Positions 1-8,795 are shown, counted from the first letter of the stretch. The stretch: DNA of 64,000 nt from CBDCCV01 sp965215025 (GCA_965215025.1 CBDCCV010000002.1:1178001-1242000); one strand, 5' to 3'. Notes: generated from the letters alone by a model not told the origin. A program made the numbers and translations.

Positions 1-367
1 GCAACTTGCCCAGCGCTAAGAAAGAGAGATAGTCCAGCCGCGAGCCGGTTTCTGCATTTTCAATAACGCCTCCTTCGCCCGGGCCGGTTCGCACTTCGCC
101 TTCCTGGACGAACCCGCGCTGAACGTACCCGGCCTCCGTCACGACCGAGGCGAGCGGCAAGTCCAGCCACTCCGCAAACGCGAACACACCGAATCCTGTG
201 CGCCTCCCTATCACTTCATCGAACGCCTCCGAACTGTGAGACACGTCAGCAGAGACGAGACCCGCTTTGACGCCGTAGCTTTTGAGCACTTGCGCGTGGC
301 TGCGCTCCGCACCGCAAAGCGCAAGCCCCGAAAAGAGCGCGGCGAGAATGAACGGTTTTGCAGACAT
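1..367 (-). CDS. Exported beta-barrel-like outer-membrane protein, 3' part outside window
   Basis: Read on the minus strand from an ATG at 365-367. The first 122 codons are inside the window and the C-terminus lies to the left. The product starts with a signal peptide (Lys4, hydrophobic ILAALFSGLALC, likely cut after Ala25 in SHA|QV). It continues with 'YGVKAGLV' and alternating polar/hydrophobic segments such as GFGVFAFAEW, as in PorT/Omp-beta-barrel proteins of Bacteroidota. No partner gene is visible. The exact family is not certain. Confidence 0.6.
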   Translation of the reverse strand, partial: MSAKPFILAALFSGLALCGAERSHAQVLKSYGVKAGLVSADVSHSSEAFDEVIGRRTGFGVFAFAEWLDLPLASVVTEAGYVQRGFVQEGEVRTGPGEGGVIENAETGSRLDYLSFLALGKL

Positions 368-847
368 GGTTTAAAAGCTTAAAAAAGCGGTTGCTCTATC
401 TGCGCGTGATTTTGTTTTCCGCTCAACCTCCGCGCTCAGGAAGTCGTTCCTCTGGCGGCGTGCGCTGCCATGCCACAGGGTCCTCGATCTCGGCGAAGGG
501 ATCGGCGGCCACAACCTCTCCCGACTGAGGCGCGCAGAGCGGTCCGGACACGGCCGTCCTTGCCAGGTGAACTTCGGCTCCCTGCATCAAGTGCGGGACA
601 GGCTCCGCCCGAGACCCGTTCCGCGGGCGCGGAGGCCGAGGATCATGCTGCCTTGTGGGACGCCTTCGACGCTGCGGGCTTGGTTCTTTTCGCATTCGTC
701 ATAATAGGGCCTGGAACTGTTTGCGCGGCATCGTTAACTTTCAATTGGAACTGAAACCCAGAGACGGTGTAGAGCCTTCCGATTTTTGCCTTGGCCTAAA
801 GGTTCTCATCACAGCTCCCGGCCCTGCAGGAAGAAGCACGCCCCTCC
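368..847. other. Intergenic region, possible gene remnant
   Basis: About 480 bases without a convincing gene. On the minus strand at roughly 423-560 a reading frame ends in 'DPFAEIEDPVAWQRTPPEE'. This resembles the tail of small antitoxin-like proteins (consensus roughly DPVxWQRxxRxDRPLPGR), so a decayed antitoxin remnant is possible. No start, partner toxin or ribosome binding site is clear. Confidence 0.3.
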
Positions 848-1927
848 ATGGCTTCCACATCGGAACTCACGCTCGCGCTCAAGCCGGAACACCGCTTTGA
901 CGTGATCGACGTGAACGCGCGCATCCGGCAACGCTACGGCGACGTGCTCGACGCCTACCGCCGGGTCCTTTACTGCTCCTATCACACCACGGCCGGTTAC
1001 CTGGAACAGGGCTTGGGCACCCGCCTGAACGGGCGCGAGTCCGTCCACGACTTCCTGGCGCCCTTCCAGCACCTCTTCCCGCCCGGCGCCAACTACCGCC
1101 ACGACCAGCTTGCGCTTCGCACCGAGCTGAGCGACGAGGAGCGCCTGTGCGAGCCGCGCAACGCCGACTCCCACCTCACCTTCATCGGCTCCGGGCTGGA
1201 GCCGTGTGTGACGTACGAGAACCGCCCCGGCGCGCCCGTCTATTTTATCGACCTCGACGGCGTGAACCGCGACGCCGCGCACGGCCCGCAGCGCCGCCAT
1301 CGGCAGACGACGGTGATCGGCTACGACCGCGAGGAGCGCGCCGAGCGCGTGCGGCTGCGCATCCCCGTCTCGGCCCATCCGATTGACTCGATTAACCTCA
1401 AAGATCCGTCGCTGGGCGTGTTCGAGCGCCTCAACGCGCTGGTCCGGCGGCACGGCATCCGCAAAGGGCGCATCGACCTCCACCTCGGCGCGGGCGAGGA
1501 GCACGCCGGCCTGACCGTGAACGAGGACGAGACGCTGCTCATGGCGCACGACCTGCGCGAGGTGCTGCAAAACCCCATGCGCTTCATGGCCGAGAAAAGC
1601 TGGGGGATGCTCCGCGATCCGCGCGCCGTGCCGGGCAAGATGAAGATGTACGCCAAGTACGACCTCGTCCTCGTCGTCAACAAGCTCATCGACAAGCTCG
1701 GGCTGAGCGGATCGCTGGCCGAGCGGGTCATCGACAAATTCCTGGCCGTGCCGGCGGAGCGCTACCTGCGGATGAAGCGCTCGGTAAGCCTCTTGGTCTC
1801 GGACGCGGGGCCGGACGGGCGCGGCATCATTGTGCAGGGGCGCTACCAAAGCCCCATCCTGGTGCAGTGGCAGAAGGCGCCGGGCGGCACGCGCCACCTC
1901 GATGCCGTCCTCTCGCGCTTCGAGTGA
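848..1927 (+). CDS. YjbQ-like (UPF0047) domain protein with C-terminal extension
   Basis: A 359-residue protein. Residues about 40-160 match the YjbQ/UPF0047 pattern: 'SYHTTAGYLEQG' early, then 'NADSHLTFIGSGLEP', then 'PVYFIDLDG' before 'RQTTVIGY'. YjbQ proteins are small (about 140 residues) and are reported to have thiamin-phosphate-synthase-like activity. Here the domain is more than doubled by an unfamiliar C-terminal region containing 'GRIDLHLGAGEEHAGL'. The ATG at 848 precedes the domain directly. It is followed 134 bases later by an AAA ATPase on the same strand. Function is unknown. Confidence 0.7.
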   Translation: MASTSELTLALKPEHRFDVIDVNARIRQRYGDVLDAYRRVLYCSYHTTAGYLEQGLGTRLNGRESVHDFLAPFQHLFPPGANYRHDQLALRTELSDEERLCEPRNADSHLTFIGSGLEPCVTYENRPGAPVYFIDLDGVNRDAAHGPQRRHRQTTVIGYDREERAERVRLRIPVSAHPIDSINLKDPSLGVFERLNALVRRHGIRKGRIDLHLGAGEEHAGLTVNEDETLLMAHDLREVLQNPMRFMAEKSWGMLRDPRAVPGKMKMYAKYDLVLVVNKLIDKLGLSGSLAERVIDKFLAVPAERYLRMKRSVSLLVSDAGPDGRGIIVQGRYQSPILVQWQKAPGGTRHLDAVLSRFE

Positions 1928-2061
1928 GCTTGCCGGCGTAGAACGCAGATCGGTGCTGCGGCCTTCGTCGTGGGAGCCTTCGTCGTAGAAGAAGCGGCGG
2001 TCCGCCGGCGGCGGTCCGTGAACGGCGAATCCGCGCAGGCATCCGCGCGTTAACGTCTTCT

Positions 2062-3276
2062 ATGGCAAACTCCTTCCTCGATTCCCTCTTTGGCGGCGGC
2101 CTCTCCTCCTCGCAGGGGCTGGCCGACGTGATCACGCCGCAGCGCACGTTCAGCGACGTGATCCTGCCTGAAAAAACGCGCCGCGCCCTCGACCGCGCCC
2201 TCACGCAGATCGAGAAGCACGACCTGCTCTACGAGCGCTGGGGCCTGGCCGAGCGCCACCGCAGCGGCCTGGGCCTGGCCTTCAACTTCGCCGGGCCGCC
2301 GGGCACGGGCAAGACCATCTGCGCCGAGGCCGTGGCCCAACAGCTCAGCCGCCCGCTCATGGTCGTCCGTCACGCCGACATGCAGTCGATGTGGGTGGGG
2401 CAGACGGGGAAGAACGTCGTGGCCACGTTCAAGGCCGCCGCCAAGGCCGAGGCCGTGCTCTTCTTTGACGAGGCCGACGCCATCGCCGGGAGCCGGTTTG
2501 CGAGCGTGAGCCAGGGCTACGAGCGCGAGTCAAACGCGGTGGTGAGCGTGCTCTTGCGCGAGCTGGAGGCGCACCCCGGCGTGGTGATCTTCGCCACGAA
2601 CTTGGCGGCGAACTTCGACCCGGCCTTCGAGCGGCGCATCCGCGCGCACATCCTCTTCGAGGTGCCGGACGCCGCGCTGCGCGAGCGGATTTGGAAGGCG
2701 CAGCTCCACGCGCGCAAAACGCCGCTGGCGCCCGACGTGGACTTCCGCGCGCTGGCCGAGCGCTTCGAGGCCACCGGCGGCGACATCAAGAACGCCGTCT
2801 TGAAGGCCGCGCAGTCCGCCGCCGCCGCGCCGGGACCGGACGCGCGAAAAAGAATCCACCAGCGCCACTTCGTCGAGGGCATGGAAGAGGTGCTCGCCGG
2901 CAAGGACGTGATGCAGCAGTCGCTCTTCGAGAGCGGGGGCGACGGCCTCGCCGCCTGGAACGGCGCCGCGCAGCAGGCCACGGCGGGCGCGCTTGAGCGC
3001 CTCTCGGGCGGCCTTGGCACGCTCCAAGAACGCCAGGACGAACTCTCCGAGAACCAGCAGGTGCTGCGCGGCGCGCTCGAACTCATCGACGACCGCTTCG
3101 ACGACCTCGCGTCCGAGCGCCGGGCTATCGTCGAGGAGCGCAAGGGCTACGCCGCCGAGCTAAAGTCCCTGCGCGAGACGCTGGCCGAGAACGAGCGCGA
3201 GCGGCAGTACCTCTTCGTCTACCTCTTCGTGGCGCTGGCCGCCGCCGGCGTGGCGCTGGCCGTGGCGCTGCTCTGA
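2062..3276 (+). CDS. Membrane-anchored AAA ATPase
   Basis: A 404-residue AAA+ ATPase. Walker A GPPGTGKT is at residues 78-85, Walker B 'VLFFDEADA' near 132-140, sensor-1 'IFATN' and an arginine-finger-like 'FERRIRAHILFEVP' near 195-208. After the AAA module comes a glutamate/arginine-rich stretch predicted to be coiled coil, then a C-terminal hydrophobic helix (YLFVYLFVALAAAGVALAVA) that should anchor it in the membrane. It resembles ATPases that remodel a membrane-bound partner. The upstream YjbQ-like gene may be co-transcribed. Substrate unknown. Confidence 0.8.
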   Translation: MANSFLDSLFGGGLSSSQGLADVITPQRTFSDVILPEKTRRALDRALTQIEKHDLLYERWGLAERHRSGLGLAFNFAGPPGTGKTICAEAVAQQLSRPLMVVRHADMQSMWVGQTGKNVVATFKAAAKAEAVLFFDEADAIAGSRFASVSQGYERESNAVVSVLLRELEAHPGVVIFATNLAANFDPAFERRIRAHILFEVPDAALRERIWKAQLHARKTPLAPDVDFRALAERFEATGGDIKNAVLKAAQSAAAAPGPDARKRIHQRHFVEGMEEVLAGKDVMQQSLFESGGDGLAAWNGAAQQATAGALERLSGGLGTLQERQDELSENQQVLRGALELIDDRFDDLASERRAIVEERKGYAAELKSLRETLAENERERQYLFVYLFVALAAAGVALAVALL

Positions 3277-3395
3277 CGCCGCACGCCGCTACGTGAACGC
3301 CACGGGGCAGGTTAAGCGTTGTGTGCTATGCGGACTGATTCCGGATAATCATAGGTTATGTGTCATCAGCACCGTGGTAAGCCCCAGTTGGTAGT

Positions 3396-5225
3396 ATGGC
3401 AATCCTGCGCGACGAACTCGACCCGACTGCTCTTGGTGATTCTGGGTGGGACCGCGTGTTCGACCTAGCTAAGAAGCCGACAGTCGATTCCTACGGTGGC
3501 GCGTTTAGAGCACTAGTTCAAGAGCATGAGGGACAAGACGACCGCATCGCTGCTGTTCTCGCCCTGTTGCAGGCTATCTGCTATATTATGCTGGCCCCAG
3601 AGCGCGAGGAAGGCCCCTATGTACCGATGATGTCAGGTCCTGAAGGGAGAACTCCTCTTCCTGAGGACCTGTCGGATGCGGAACTGGATGTCCTATCGGA
3701 CCTCTTCGACAGCACCGACGACCCTGAGTTGAAGGCGAGACTTGGCGATTTTCTTTGGCTCCGGAGGCAGGACCATAAGGCCGGTATGAGCGCGCTAGAG
3801 GCTTACGTTGCCTCAGCGAAGAGACTTGAAGAGCAAGGCGAGCACGTCTATGTCGGCGTCCGTTTTCAGCGAGCTATCGAGCTTGCGGCCAAGTTCAGCG
3901 GCAAACGGCGTGATTATCTGAGCGAAGTCTTAGACGAAGTCGCAAGTGTGGTCTGGTCACGGTCCAGCACTGGCACCACCACCAGAACGCTTGGTCTCAT
4001 CGATATGCTTATCGAACGCGACCACGGAGACGCTGGTGAATGGGCGACCCTCTCCAAAGACTTCGCAGAGCAACTAGAAAGCAGCGGGGACTACCACAGC
4101 GCAATTAAATTTTGGGGACGGGCGATGCGTGCCTTTGGCAGGGCAAGCGATGCAAGCAGCGCCAGGAAAGCAAGTATCCGACGCGCCGACGCCTATCTCT
4201 GCTTAGCTGATGATGCGCCCACCGAGATGGGTAAGAGCAGTTTCGTCCGTAGTGCTTATGAGGCGTACCGACAGATACCCGGCACGGAGACCAAGCGTGA
4301 TGAGCTTCATCGCAGACTGCTCCAGCATCAGGAGAAGGCAGTAGGCGAGTTTGGGACCATCTCTACTCCCGTTGACCTTGGCGACGCCCCGGATCAAGCA
4401 CGCGGGGCAGTCAAAGGTCAAGACCTTATCCAAGCGCTCTACTCCCTCTCCCTCCTTCTAGCTCCAACCGATCCGGAGAAGCTCCGTGAGCAAGCAGAGC
4501 GGTCCGCAAGGGACCATCCCTTCATGTTTATGCTCCACAGCGAGCGAGTCAACGCTCTTGGTCGCGTTGTAGGCGTGAAGCCGAGCGGAATCGACGATCC
4601 TGAGGGTGCATTGATTTCAACGATGCACGACGACCTCAACCGCCGCCACCAACTGAATGTATCCGCTTTGATCAACCCAGCCCGCTTTCAAATTCTGGCT
4701 GATCATCCTGTAGTTCGGGTCGCAGACTTGGAGGGTCTAGTCAACGACAATGGCTTCGTGCCACCAGACAGGCGCTTCCTGTTCGCACGCGGCTTGATCG
4801 CCGGCCTCAAAGGCGATTTTGCCATCTCGGGACACCTCCTGATCCCTCAGATTGAAAACTCTCTTCGCGTAACGCTGCAACGCATGGGCGTAATTACGAC
4901 CGGCCTCAACAGCGCCAACCGGCGGCAGAATGAGCAGAGCCTCAACGTGACGCTCTACGACTACCAACGCGAGCTTGAGTCAGTATTTGGGGCAGCGGTA
5001 ATCCTCGAACTACAGAACCTGCTCGTAGAGCCGCTTGGCTCGAATCTTCGGAATGAGGCCATGCATGGCCTGATGAGCGACAGCGCTTTCTTCTCGCACC
5101 CCATGGTTTATCTATGGTGGCTCACGCTTCGACTCTGCTGCTTTGGAAACCAGGGACCGCTTCCCGACGGCTTTGCCAGAGGAGGAGAGGACGAATCAGA
5201 TGAAGCCAACGAAGATGACACATAA
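3396..5225 (+). CDS. DUF4209-like protein with HEPN-type RNxxxH motif (cassette gene)
   Basis: A 609-residue protein, first ORF of the left array. The C-terminus (about residues 540-585) contains 'LRNEAMHGLMSD' followed by 'HPMVYLWWLTLRL', as I remember for DUF4209 domains. RNEAMH fits the HEPN ribonuclease motif R(N/D/H)xxxH. The N-terminal two-thirds is helical and repetitive (TPR-like look, 'SGDYHSAIKFWGRAMRAFG'). Base composition is clearly less GC-rich than flanking genes. The TAA stop at 5223-5225 lies inside the attC inverse core. A nuclease or defence role is inference. Confidence 0.6.
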   Translation: MAILRDELDPTALGDSGWDRVFDLAKKPTVDSYGGAFRALVQEHEGQDDRIAAVLALLQAICYIMLAPEREEGPYVPMMSGPEGRTPLPEDLSDAELDVLSDLFDSTDDPELKARLGDFLWLRRQDHKAGMSALEAYVASAKRLEEQGEHVYVGVRFQRAIELAAKFSGKRRDYLSEVLDEVASVVWSRSSTGTTTRTLGLIDMLIERDHGDAGEWATLSKDFAEQLESSGDYHSAIKFWGRAMRAFGRASDASSARKASIRRADAYLCLADDAPTEMGKSSFVRSAYEAYRQIPGTETKRDELHRRLLQHQEKAVGEFGTISTPVDLGDAPDQARGAVKGQDLIQALYSLSLLLAPTDPEKLREQAERSARDHPFMFMLHSERVNALGRVVGVKPSGIDDPEGALISTMHDDLNRRHQLNVSALINPARFQILADHPVVRVADLEGLVNDNGFVPPDRRFLFARGLIAGLKGDFAISGHLLIPQIENSLRVTLQRMGVITTGLNSANRRQNEQSLNVTLYDYQRELESVFGAAVILELQNLLVEPLGSNLRNEAMHGLMSDSAFFSHPMVYLWWLTLRLCCFGNQGPLPDGFARGGEDESDEANEDDT

Positions 5226-5342
5226 CCCGCTGCTGCACGCCGACGCAGGGCTTGACGGTCTTGCTTCGTATGAGCGGCAGCGCTTCCTTGCCTCGTACAA
5301 CCGCTGCGCCGCCCTGCGCGGGTGAGCAGCAAATCGTTATAC
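5220..5342 (+). other. attC site
   Basis: Inverse core ACATAAC at 5220-5226 and core GTTATAC at 5336-5342, 123 bases. The left arm 'CGCTGCTGCACGCCGACGCA' is imperfectly complementary to the right arm '...GCGCGGGTGAGCAGC'. Belongs to the subfamily shared with 6707, 9479, 10179 and 21075. Confidence 0.88.
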
Positions 5343-5352
5343 GGAATGCAAT

Positions 5353-5840
5353 TCATGATGTCGGAGTCTCGCTGATGCTGTCGATCCACCAGCCATACCC
5401 GGTCAGCCGCGCCAGCTTCTGCGGTGCCTGCCAAAACGGGCGAAGCGCTTCGGTGAGTGCCGCTTCGATGGCCCCAAGGCCAGAGAAGACGCAGTTCGAG
5501 AGCCGGGCGCGAAGCTCACGGAACCAGCGCTCAGCCGGGTTCAGCTCCGGGCTGTACGCCGGAAGCTCTACGCCTTCGACGCCCCCGGGCCAGAACAGGT
5601 CTGTCCTTCGGTGCGCTCCAGCGCCGTCCATGACCAGAGCAATGTCCTCACCTGGATACGCCCGGCTTAGCTCCCGAAGGAAGATCTCGAAGCACTCGCC
5701 GTCGAGGTGTGGCATGTACAGGCAGAAGCTCTCGCCCGTTGAAGGCTCGACCGCCGCGTACAGCCAGAGCCACTTGTACTGGTCCTCGACCTTCCCGCGC
5801 ACGACATCGTAGACGAGTTCGTCAACCGCAATAGCGCCTC
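5353..5840 (-). pseudogene. IS630-family transposase remnant (C-terminal part)
   Basis: The minus-strand frame encodes about 160 residues of the DDE catalytic half of an IS630-type transposase: 'LYAAVEPSTGESF', 'ALVMDGAGAH', 'LPAYSPELNPAERWF'. The usual N-terminal helix-turn-helix is missing; the frame is closed by a TGA near 5841. The longest ORF from a start codon begins with a GTG at 5802. No terminal inverted repeats were recognised. It lies inside a cassette, opposite to the cassette genes, so it is probably a decayed insertion that came with or after the cassette. Confidence 0.75.
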
Positions 5841-5877
5841 ACTGACTGGAACTCAGGGCATCGTCGAGGAGCACTCC

Positions 5878-5919
5878 TTAGTGTCTAACGCTCTCAGATT
5901 AGTGTCTAACGCTCTCAGA
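5878..5919 (+). repeat. Perfect 21-bp tandem duplication at a gene start
   Basis: The 21-base unit beginning TTAGTGTCTAACGC occurs at 5878-5898 and again at 5899-5919 without mismatch. Each copy holds a GTG that could start the following gene, and the encoded peptide repeats as LVSNALR twice. GTCTAAC inside the unit also fits the inverse-core consensus RYYYAAC, so a decayed attachment site is possible. Confidence 0.8.
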
Positions 5920-6687
5920 AACGGCGAATGGTTTGCCATAAGCGAGAAGCGCGAGATACGCTACAATGAGACGGCATACCTTATCTGGGCGCTGGATGAT
6001 AAGCTCGGCTGTCGGCCACTTCTAGAAGCGAATATAGACAAATGGGATAATGGAACGGACGATGGCAGTGGATCAAATTTCAGGAACTTCGAATTTGAAG
6101 CCCACGTCGCGCTCAGGTTCGTTGAAGAGGGCCTCGACGTTCAGCTAATTACCGGCCCAGGGAAAGCAGAGATGGTAGTCGAAGACAAGTTTGTTGTCGA
6201 GTGCAAGCGTCCGACAAGGTTGAGTGGAGTGTTCTTTGGATCGCTGAAGGCCAGAAAGCAAATCGGAGCTACCGGGAAGCCGGGCTATGTCGTTCTCAAC
6301 TTGGACGACCTGCAAGACTTTACCTTGGACTCCTCCGATCATGAAGCACTTCAGACATCGTTTGAGCGCTTGGCAGTTGTAGCGGAGCACGGGTTTGGCT
6401 CTCTCGACTCGGACATTCTGGGAGCGGTTTTGGAGTATCTGCCCGGCGAGCGGGCCGAGTCACAGCACGGCTCATACTTGCAGGCCGTGAGCAATTGCTC
6501 TGGTAAGCATTTTCTCGAAACGCTGCCAGAACTCCAGACTCTCTCCGCTGGCTTAACCGGCGATCTGTCTTTGACTCTTGACGTCGTCAGAGACCAAGTC
6601 CTGCCAGTGGACAGATACCAAGCCGACTATGACAGACACAACAAACCCCCCATGGTCGCTCACTTCAACAATTCTATTACGCGCTAA
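5881..6687 (+). CDS. Predicted PD-(D/E)XK nuclease-like protein (cassette gene)
   Basis: A 268-residue protein starting at GTG 5881 or the duplicated GTG 5902. Residues about 72-110 read 'FEFEAHVALRFVEEGLDVQL', then 'AEMVVEDKFVVECKRP'. An early Glu on a helix, then an acidic residue and ExK (ECK) on a strand, is the usual PD-(D/E)XK arrangement. The frame stays open upstream into the IS630 remnant, so the 5' end may have been remodelled. The gene is clearly AT-richer than chromosomal neighbours and ends just before an attC. Target unknown. Confidence 0.55.
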   Translation: MSNALRLVSNALRNGEWFAISEKREIRYNETAYLIWALDDKLGCRPLLEANIDKWDNGTDDGSGSNFRNFEFEAHVALRFVEEGLDVQLITGPGKAEMVVEDKFVVECKRPTRLSGVFFGSLKARKQIGATGKPGYVVLNLDDLQDFTLDSSDHEALQTSFERLAVVAEHGFGSLDSDILGAVLEYLPGERAESQHGSYLQAVSNCSGKHFLETLPELQTLSAGLTGDLSLTLDVVRDQVLPVDRYQADYDRHNKPPMVAHFNNSITR

Positions 6688-6706
6688 AGTGCGCTGGACG
6701 CCGTAC

Positions 6707-6836
6707 GTATAACTCGCGGCTGCAGACCGACACAGGGCTCCAGCGTTCTCGGCCGCTCCGAACGCCGCCGCTTCCATAGCTTCCGCCAGTCCATCGTACC
6801 CTCAGCCCTGTGCGGCTGAGCCGTCCTCTGTTATGC
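6707..6836 (+). other. attC site
   Basis: Inverse core GTATAAC at 6707-6713, core GTTATGC at 6830-6836, 130 bases. The left arm 'TCGCGGCTGCAGACCGACAC' is paired imperfectly by the right arm 'CTGTGCGGCTGAGCCG'. It closes the PD-(D/E)XK-like cassette. Confidence 0.85.
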
Positions 6837-6910
6837 CTCGTCGGCGAACCTCGCTACATTGGGATAGGTAAAAGAAATGGACAGAAGAAGAACAGCCGCT
6901 GTGAACTCCC

Positions 6911-7135
6911 ATGAGAACGCAAGAAATCACCATTCGCGTTGCTCCTGAAGCAGCAAACGTATACCAGTCATCTTCGAAGGAGAAGAAGCGTAAGCTCGAC
7001 GCGCTCATGAGCGCATGGCTGAGCAATGCAGGGAAGCCTACCCGTTCGCTCAAAGAGGTCCGGCACGACGCAAGCGAGCAGGCCCGAAGAAACGGGTTGA
7101 CTCCTGAAATCTTGAGCGACATTCTGAATGAGTAG
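6911..7135 (+). CDS. Antitoxin of PIN-type toxin-antitoxin module (cassette gene)
   Basis: A 74-residue protein whose start MRTQEITIRV suits a ribbon or beta-strand DNA-binding N-terminus. The C-terminal helices ('ARRNGLTPEILSDILNE') are typical of toxin-binding tails: 'GLTPEILSDILNE' is seen in many antitoxins paired with PIN toxins. It overlaps the toxin ORF by 8 bases (7128-7135), indicating translational coupling. It would neutralise the toxin and probably autorepress the pair. The antitoxin assignment rests on size and position. Confidence 0.72.
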   Translation: MRTQEITIRVAPEAANVYQSSSKEKKRKLDALMSAWLSNAGKPTRSLKEVRHDASEQARRNGLTPEILSDILNE

Positions 7136-7553
7136 CGAGCGTTTCGTCTTCGACACGAACACCATCGTCAGCGCTTTTCTTTTCGAGAGCGGAAAGCCGG
7201 GACGTGCGCCTGATCTCGTAGAAGAGCGCGGGTATCTGCTTCTCTCTACCGAGACGGCGCAGGAGTTGAGCGAGGTGCTTGAGTACGAAAGGTTCGATGA
7301 CTACGTAGACAGAGAAACACGCCGCGAGCTTCTGTTTGCGCTTTTGGAGGAAGCGGAGTTCGTGGAGGTCGAGGAGCAGATCCAAGAAAGCAGAGATCCC
7401 GACGACGACAAGTTTCTGGAACTCGCGGTTGAAGCGAAAGCGGAATGCATCGTGAGTGGCGACAAAGATCTGCTGGTGCTCGAATCGATTCGCGGCATCC
7501 CAATTTTGACAGCCGACGAGTTCTTGCAGCGATACGCAGGAGACGAGACATAA
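7128..7553 (+). CDS. PIN-domain toxin, COG1569-like (cassette gene)
   Basis: A 141-residue PIN-domain protein, predicted Mg-dependent ribonuclease. The signature residues are present: 'FVFDTNTIVSAFLF' at the N-terminus, Glu in 'TETAQELSEVL', 'RDPDDDKFLELAVEAKAECIVSGDKDLL' near 88-115 and a final strand 'IPILTADEFL'. This layout matches the putative-toxin PIN family of TIGR00305 type. It overlaps the preceding antitoxin gene. Its TAA stop at 7551-7553 is contributed by the attC inverse core. Confidence 0.87.
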   Translation: MSSERFVFDTNTIVSAFLFESGKPGRAPDLVEERGYLLLSTETAQELSEVLEYERFDDYVDRETRRELLFALLEEAEFVEVEEQIQESRDPDDDKFLELAVEAKAECIVSGDKDLLVLESIRGIPILTADEFLQRYAGDET

Positions 7554-7674
7554 CCAGGCCATGCACGCGGACCGAGGGCTGGTGCGTTTGGGCTGCCGTT
7601 GCGCTAACTTGAACACTCGCTACTTCGGCTGACCGTCGGCGTGCCCTCGGCCGGTGATCGCTGGGACGTTATAC
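7548..7674 (+). other. attC site
   Basis: Inverse core ACATAAC at 7548-7554, core GTTATAC at 7668-7674, 127 bases. The left arm 'CAGGCCATGCACGCGGACCG' pairs with the right arm 'CCTCGGCCGGTGATCGCTGG'. Same subfamily as 17654-17781 and 18348-18473 in the other array. Confidence 0.88.
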
Positions 7675-7686
7675 GCACCTACGCTA

Positions 7687-7980
7687 ATGAAAGTATCCGT
7701 CCTTGCCGGTTCCCGATTTGAGTTGGCGCTCGAACGCTTCTTGCGCGGTGAGGACACGCTGAACTTCGGTTTTTTCGCGCTGGGCCTCGATCAGAACGGA
7801 GATATTGGCGTAGGTATCGTTTCGCGCACGATGACACCGACCGAAGCATCAGCTAAAGCTGACTTGAAGGAAGCGAAGGCTGCAATCGACGACCTCGTCT
7901 GCGAAAGTTCTGCAGTCCGCGAAGCAATCGAGGCTCGACCAAGAAAAGAAGACGGGCAGTTTGAGTGGAAAGGACTTTGA
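7687..7980 (+). CDS. Hypothetical protein (cassette gene)
   Basis: A 97-residue protein starting at ATG 7687, 13 bases after an attC core. It begins MKVSVLAGSRFELALERFL and shows two beta-like stretches ('LNFGFFALGLDQNG', 'IGVGIVSRTM') followed by a helical, charged C-terminus. I do not recognise a family. Cassette position and codon pattern support it being real. No attC follows it directly; 7981-8359 is degenerate. Confidence 0.55.
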   Translation: MKVSVLAGSRFELALERFLRGEDTLNFGFFALGLDQNGDIGVGIVSRTMTPTEASAKADLKEAKAAIDDLVCESSAVREAIEARPRKEDGQFEWKGL

Positions 7981-8359
7981 GTTTGCGGACGGAGTGCGGT
8001 ATAACCTCTCCAACAAGGTCAGAGTCAAATTGCGGTCGCTTTTTCTTTGCAGGGCGCGGCTCATCCCCACCGATTTCCATGCTCGGCTTCGCGTCGGTGC
8101 GCTCAGGCATCGAGCGTGCTGCGTGTGCTTTGGGAGTAGCGGCGCCACCTCATTCGTGTCTCCAATGGCTCGCGGCAAAGCAGCGGCGGCCGAACCTCTC
8201 CTCGGGCTTTTCCCGCCTCATCTGACGGGCTGCTCACCAGCTAAGACGAGCTATCCCAGATACAAGCCGTGGCGCGGCTTCTCTCTTCCCATTCCCAGCC
8301 GAAGGAATCGTGCCTGCGAAGGGATTGCCCCGAAGGCACCTCTCGAGGCACCGTTCCAG
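7981..8359. other. Degenerate intercassette region
   Basis: No convincing gene. GTATAAC at 7999-8005 could be the inverse core of the attC of the preceding cassette, but the matching right arm is not found nearby. The stretch may hold a truncated attC plus the far end of the IS110 remnant that follows. Confidence 0.4.
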
Positions 8360-8594
8360 TTATGCGGTCGGGCTTGAGAGAAGCGGCCACTGCTCCTTCT
8401 TCGTCCGGCGCAAAGGCTGCCCCTTGAACCGGCCGTTGAAGTCCTCGTGTTTGGACAAGACGTGATAGGCAATGCGGGCGATCTCCTTGGCCGTGATGGC
8501 GCTGCTGAGCGACGGTGCCGCCCTCATCAACGGTCGTGAGGAAGGCCGTCTTCTTGTGCAAGTCGATGCCGGTGTAGTACGTTGCGGTATCCAT
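8360..8594 (-). pseudogene. IS110-family transposase remnant with internal deletion
   Basis: The minus strand at 8594 starts 'MDTATYYTGIDLHKKT', the RuvC-like N-terminus of an IS110-family transposase. After about 27 residues the homology jumps, in another frame, to a C-terminal tail ('AKEIARIAYHVLSKHEDFN') ending at 8360. Most of the enzyme, including the Tnp domain with its catalytic serine, is missing. The remnant abuts an attC-like sequence at 8671-8795. It is non-functional. Confidence 0.7.
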
Positions 8595-8670
8595 ACAAGG
8601 CCTCTTCGGGTTGCAGTTGAGGATGTTCGAGCCACCTCGAAGGTAGCTCGAAGAGTGCCTTGTTGGTAAT

Positions 8671-8795
8671 ATCCCAGCGTTGCACCTGACCTGCCGCGTA
8701 GCTGCCTTTGCTCGTTTGCTCGCGCTTCCCGCAGACATTTTGCCAGTTTGAAAAGCGCCCAAGCTACAGGCAGGCAGGTGAACTCACAGTTATAT
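8671..8795 (+). other. attC site with damaged inverse core
   Basis: The left arm 'GTTGCACCTGACCTGCC' (from 8679) pairs well with the right arm 'GGCAGGCAGGTGAAC' (8769-8783), and the core GTTATAT follows at 8789-8795. The expected TAAC inverse core is replaced by 'ATCCCAGC', at the edge of the IS110 remnant. It opens the next cassette. Confidence 0.6.

Noticed and set aside
3277..3317. attC before the first cassette of the left array
   Set aside because: GTTAAGC fits a core but no inverse core or pairing left arm was found upstream.
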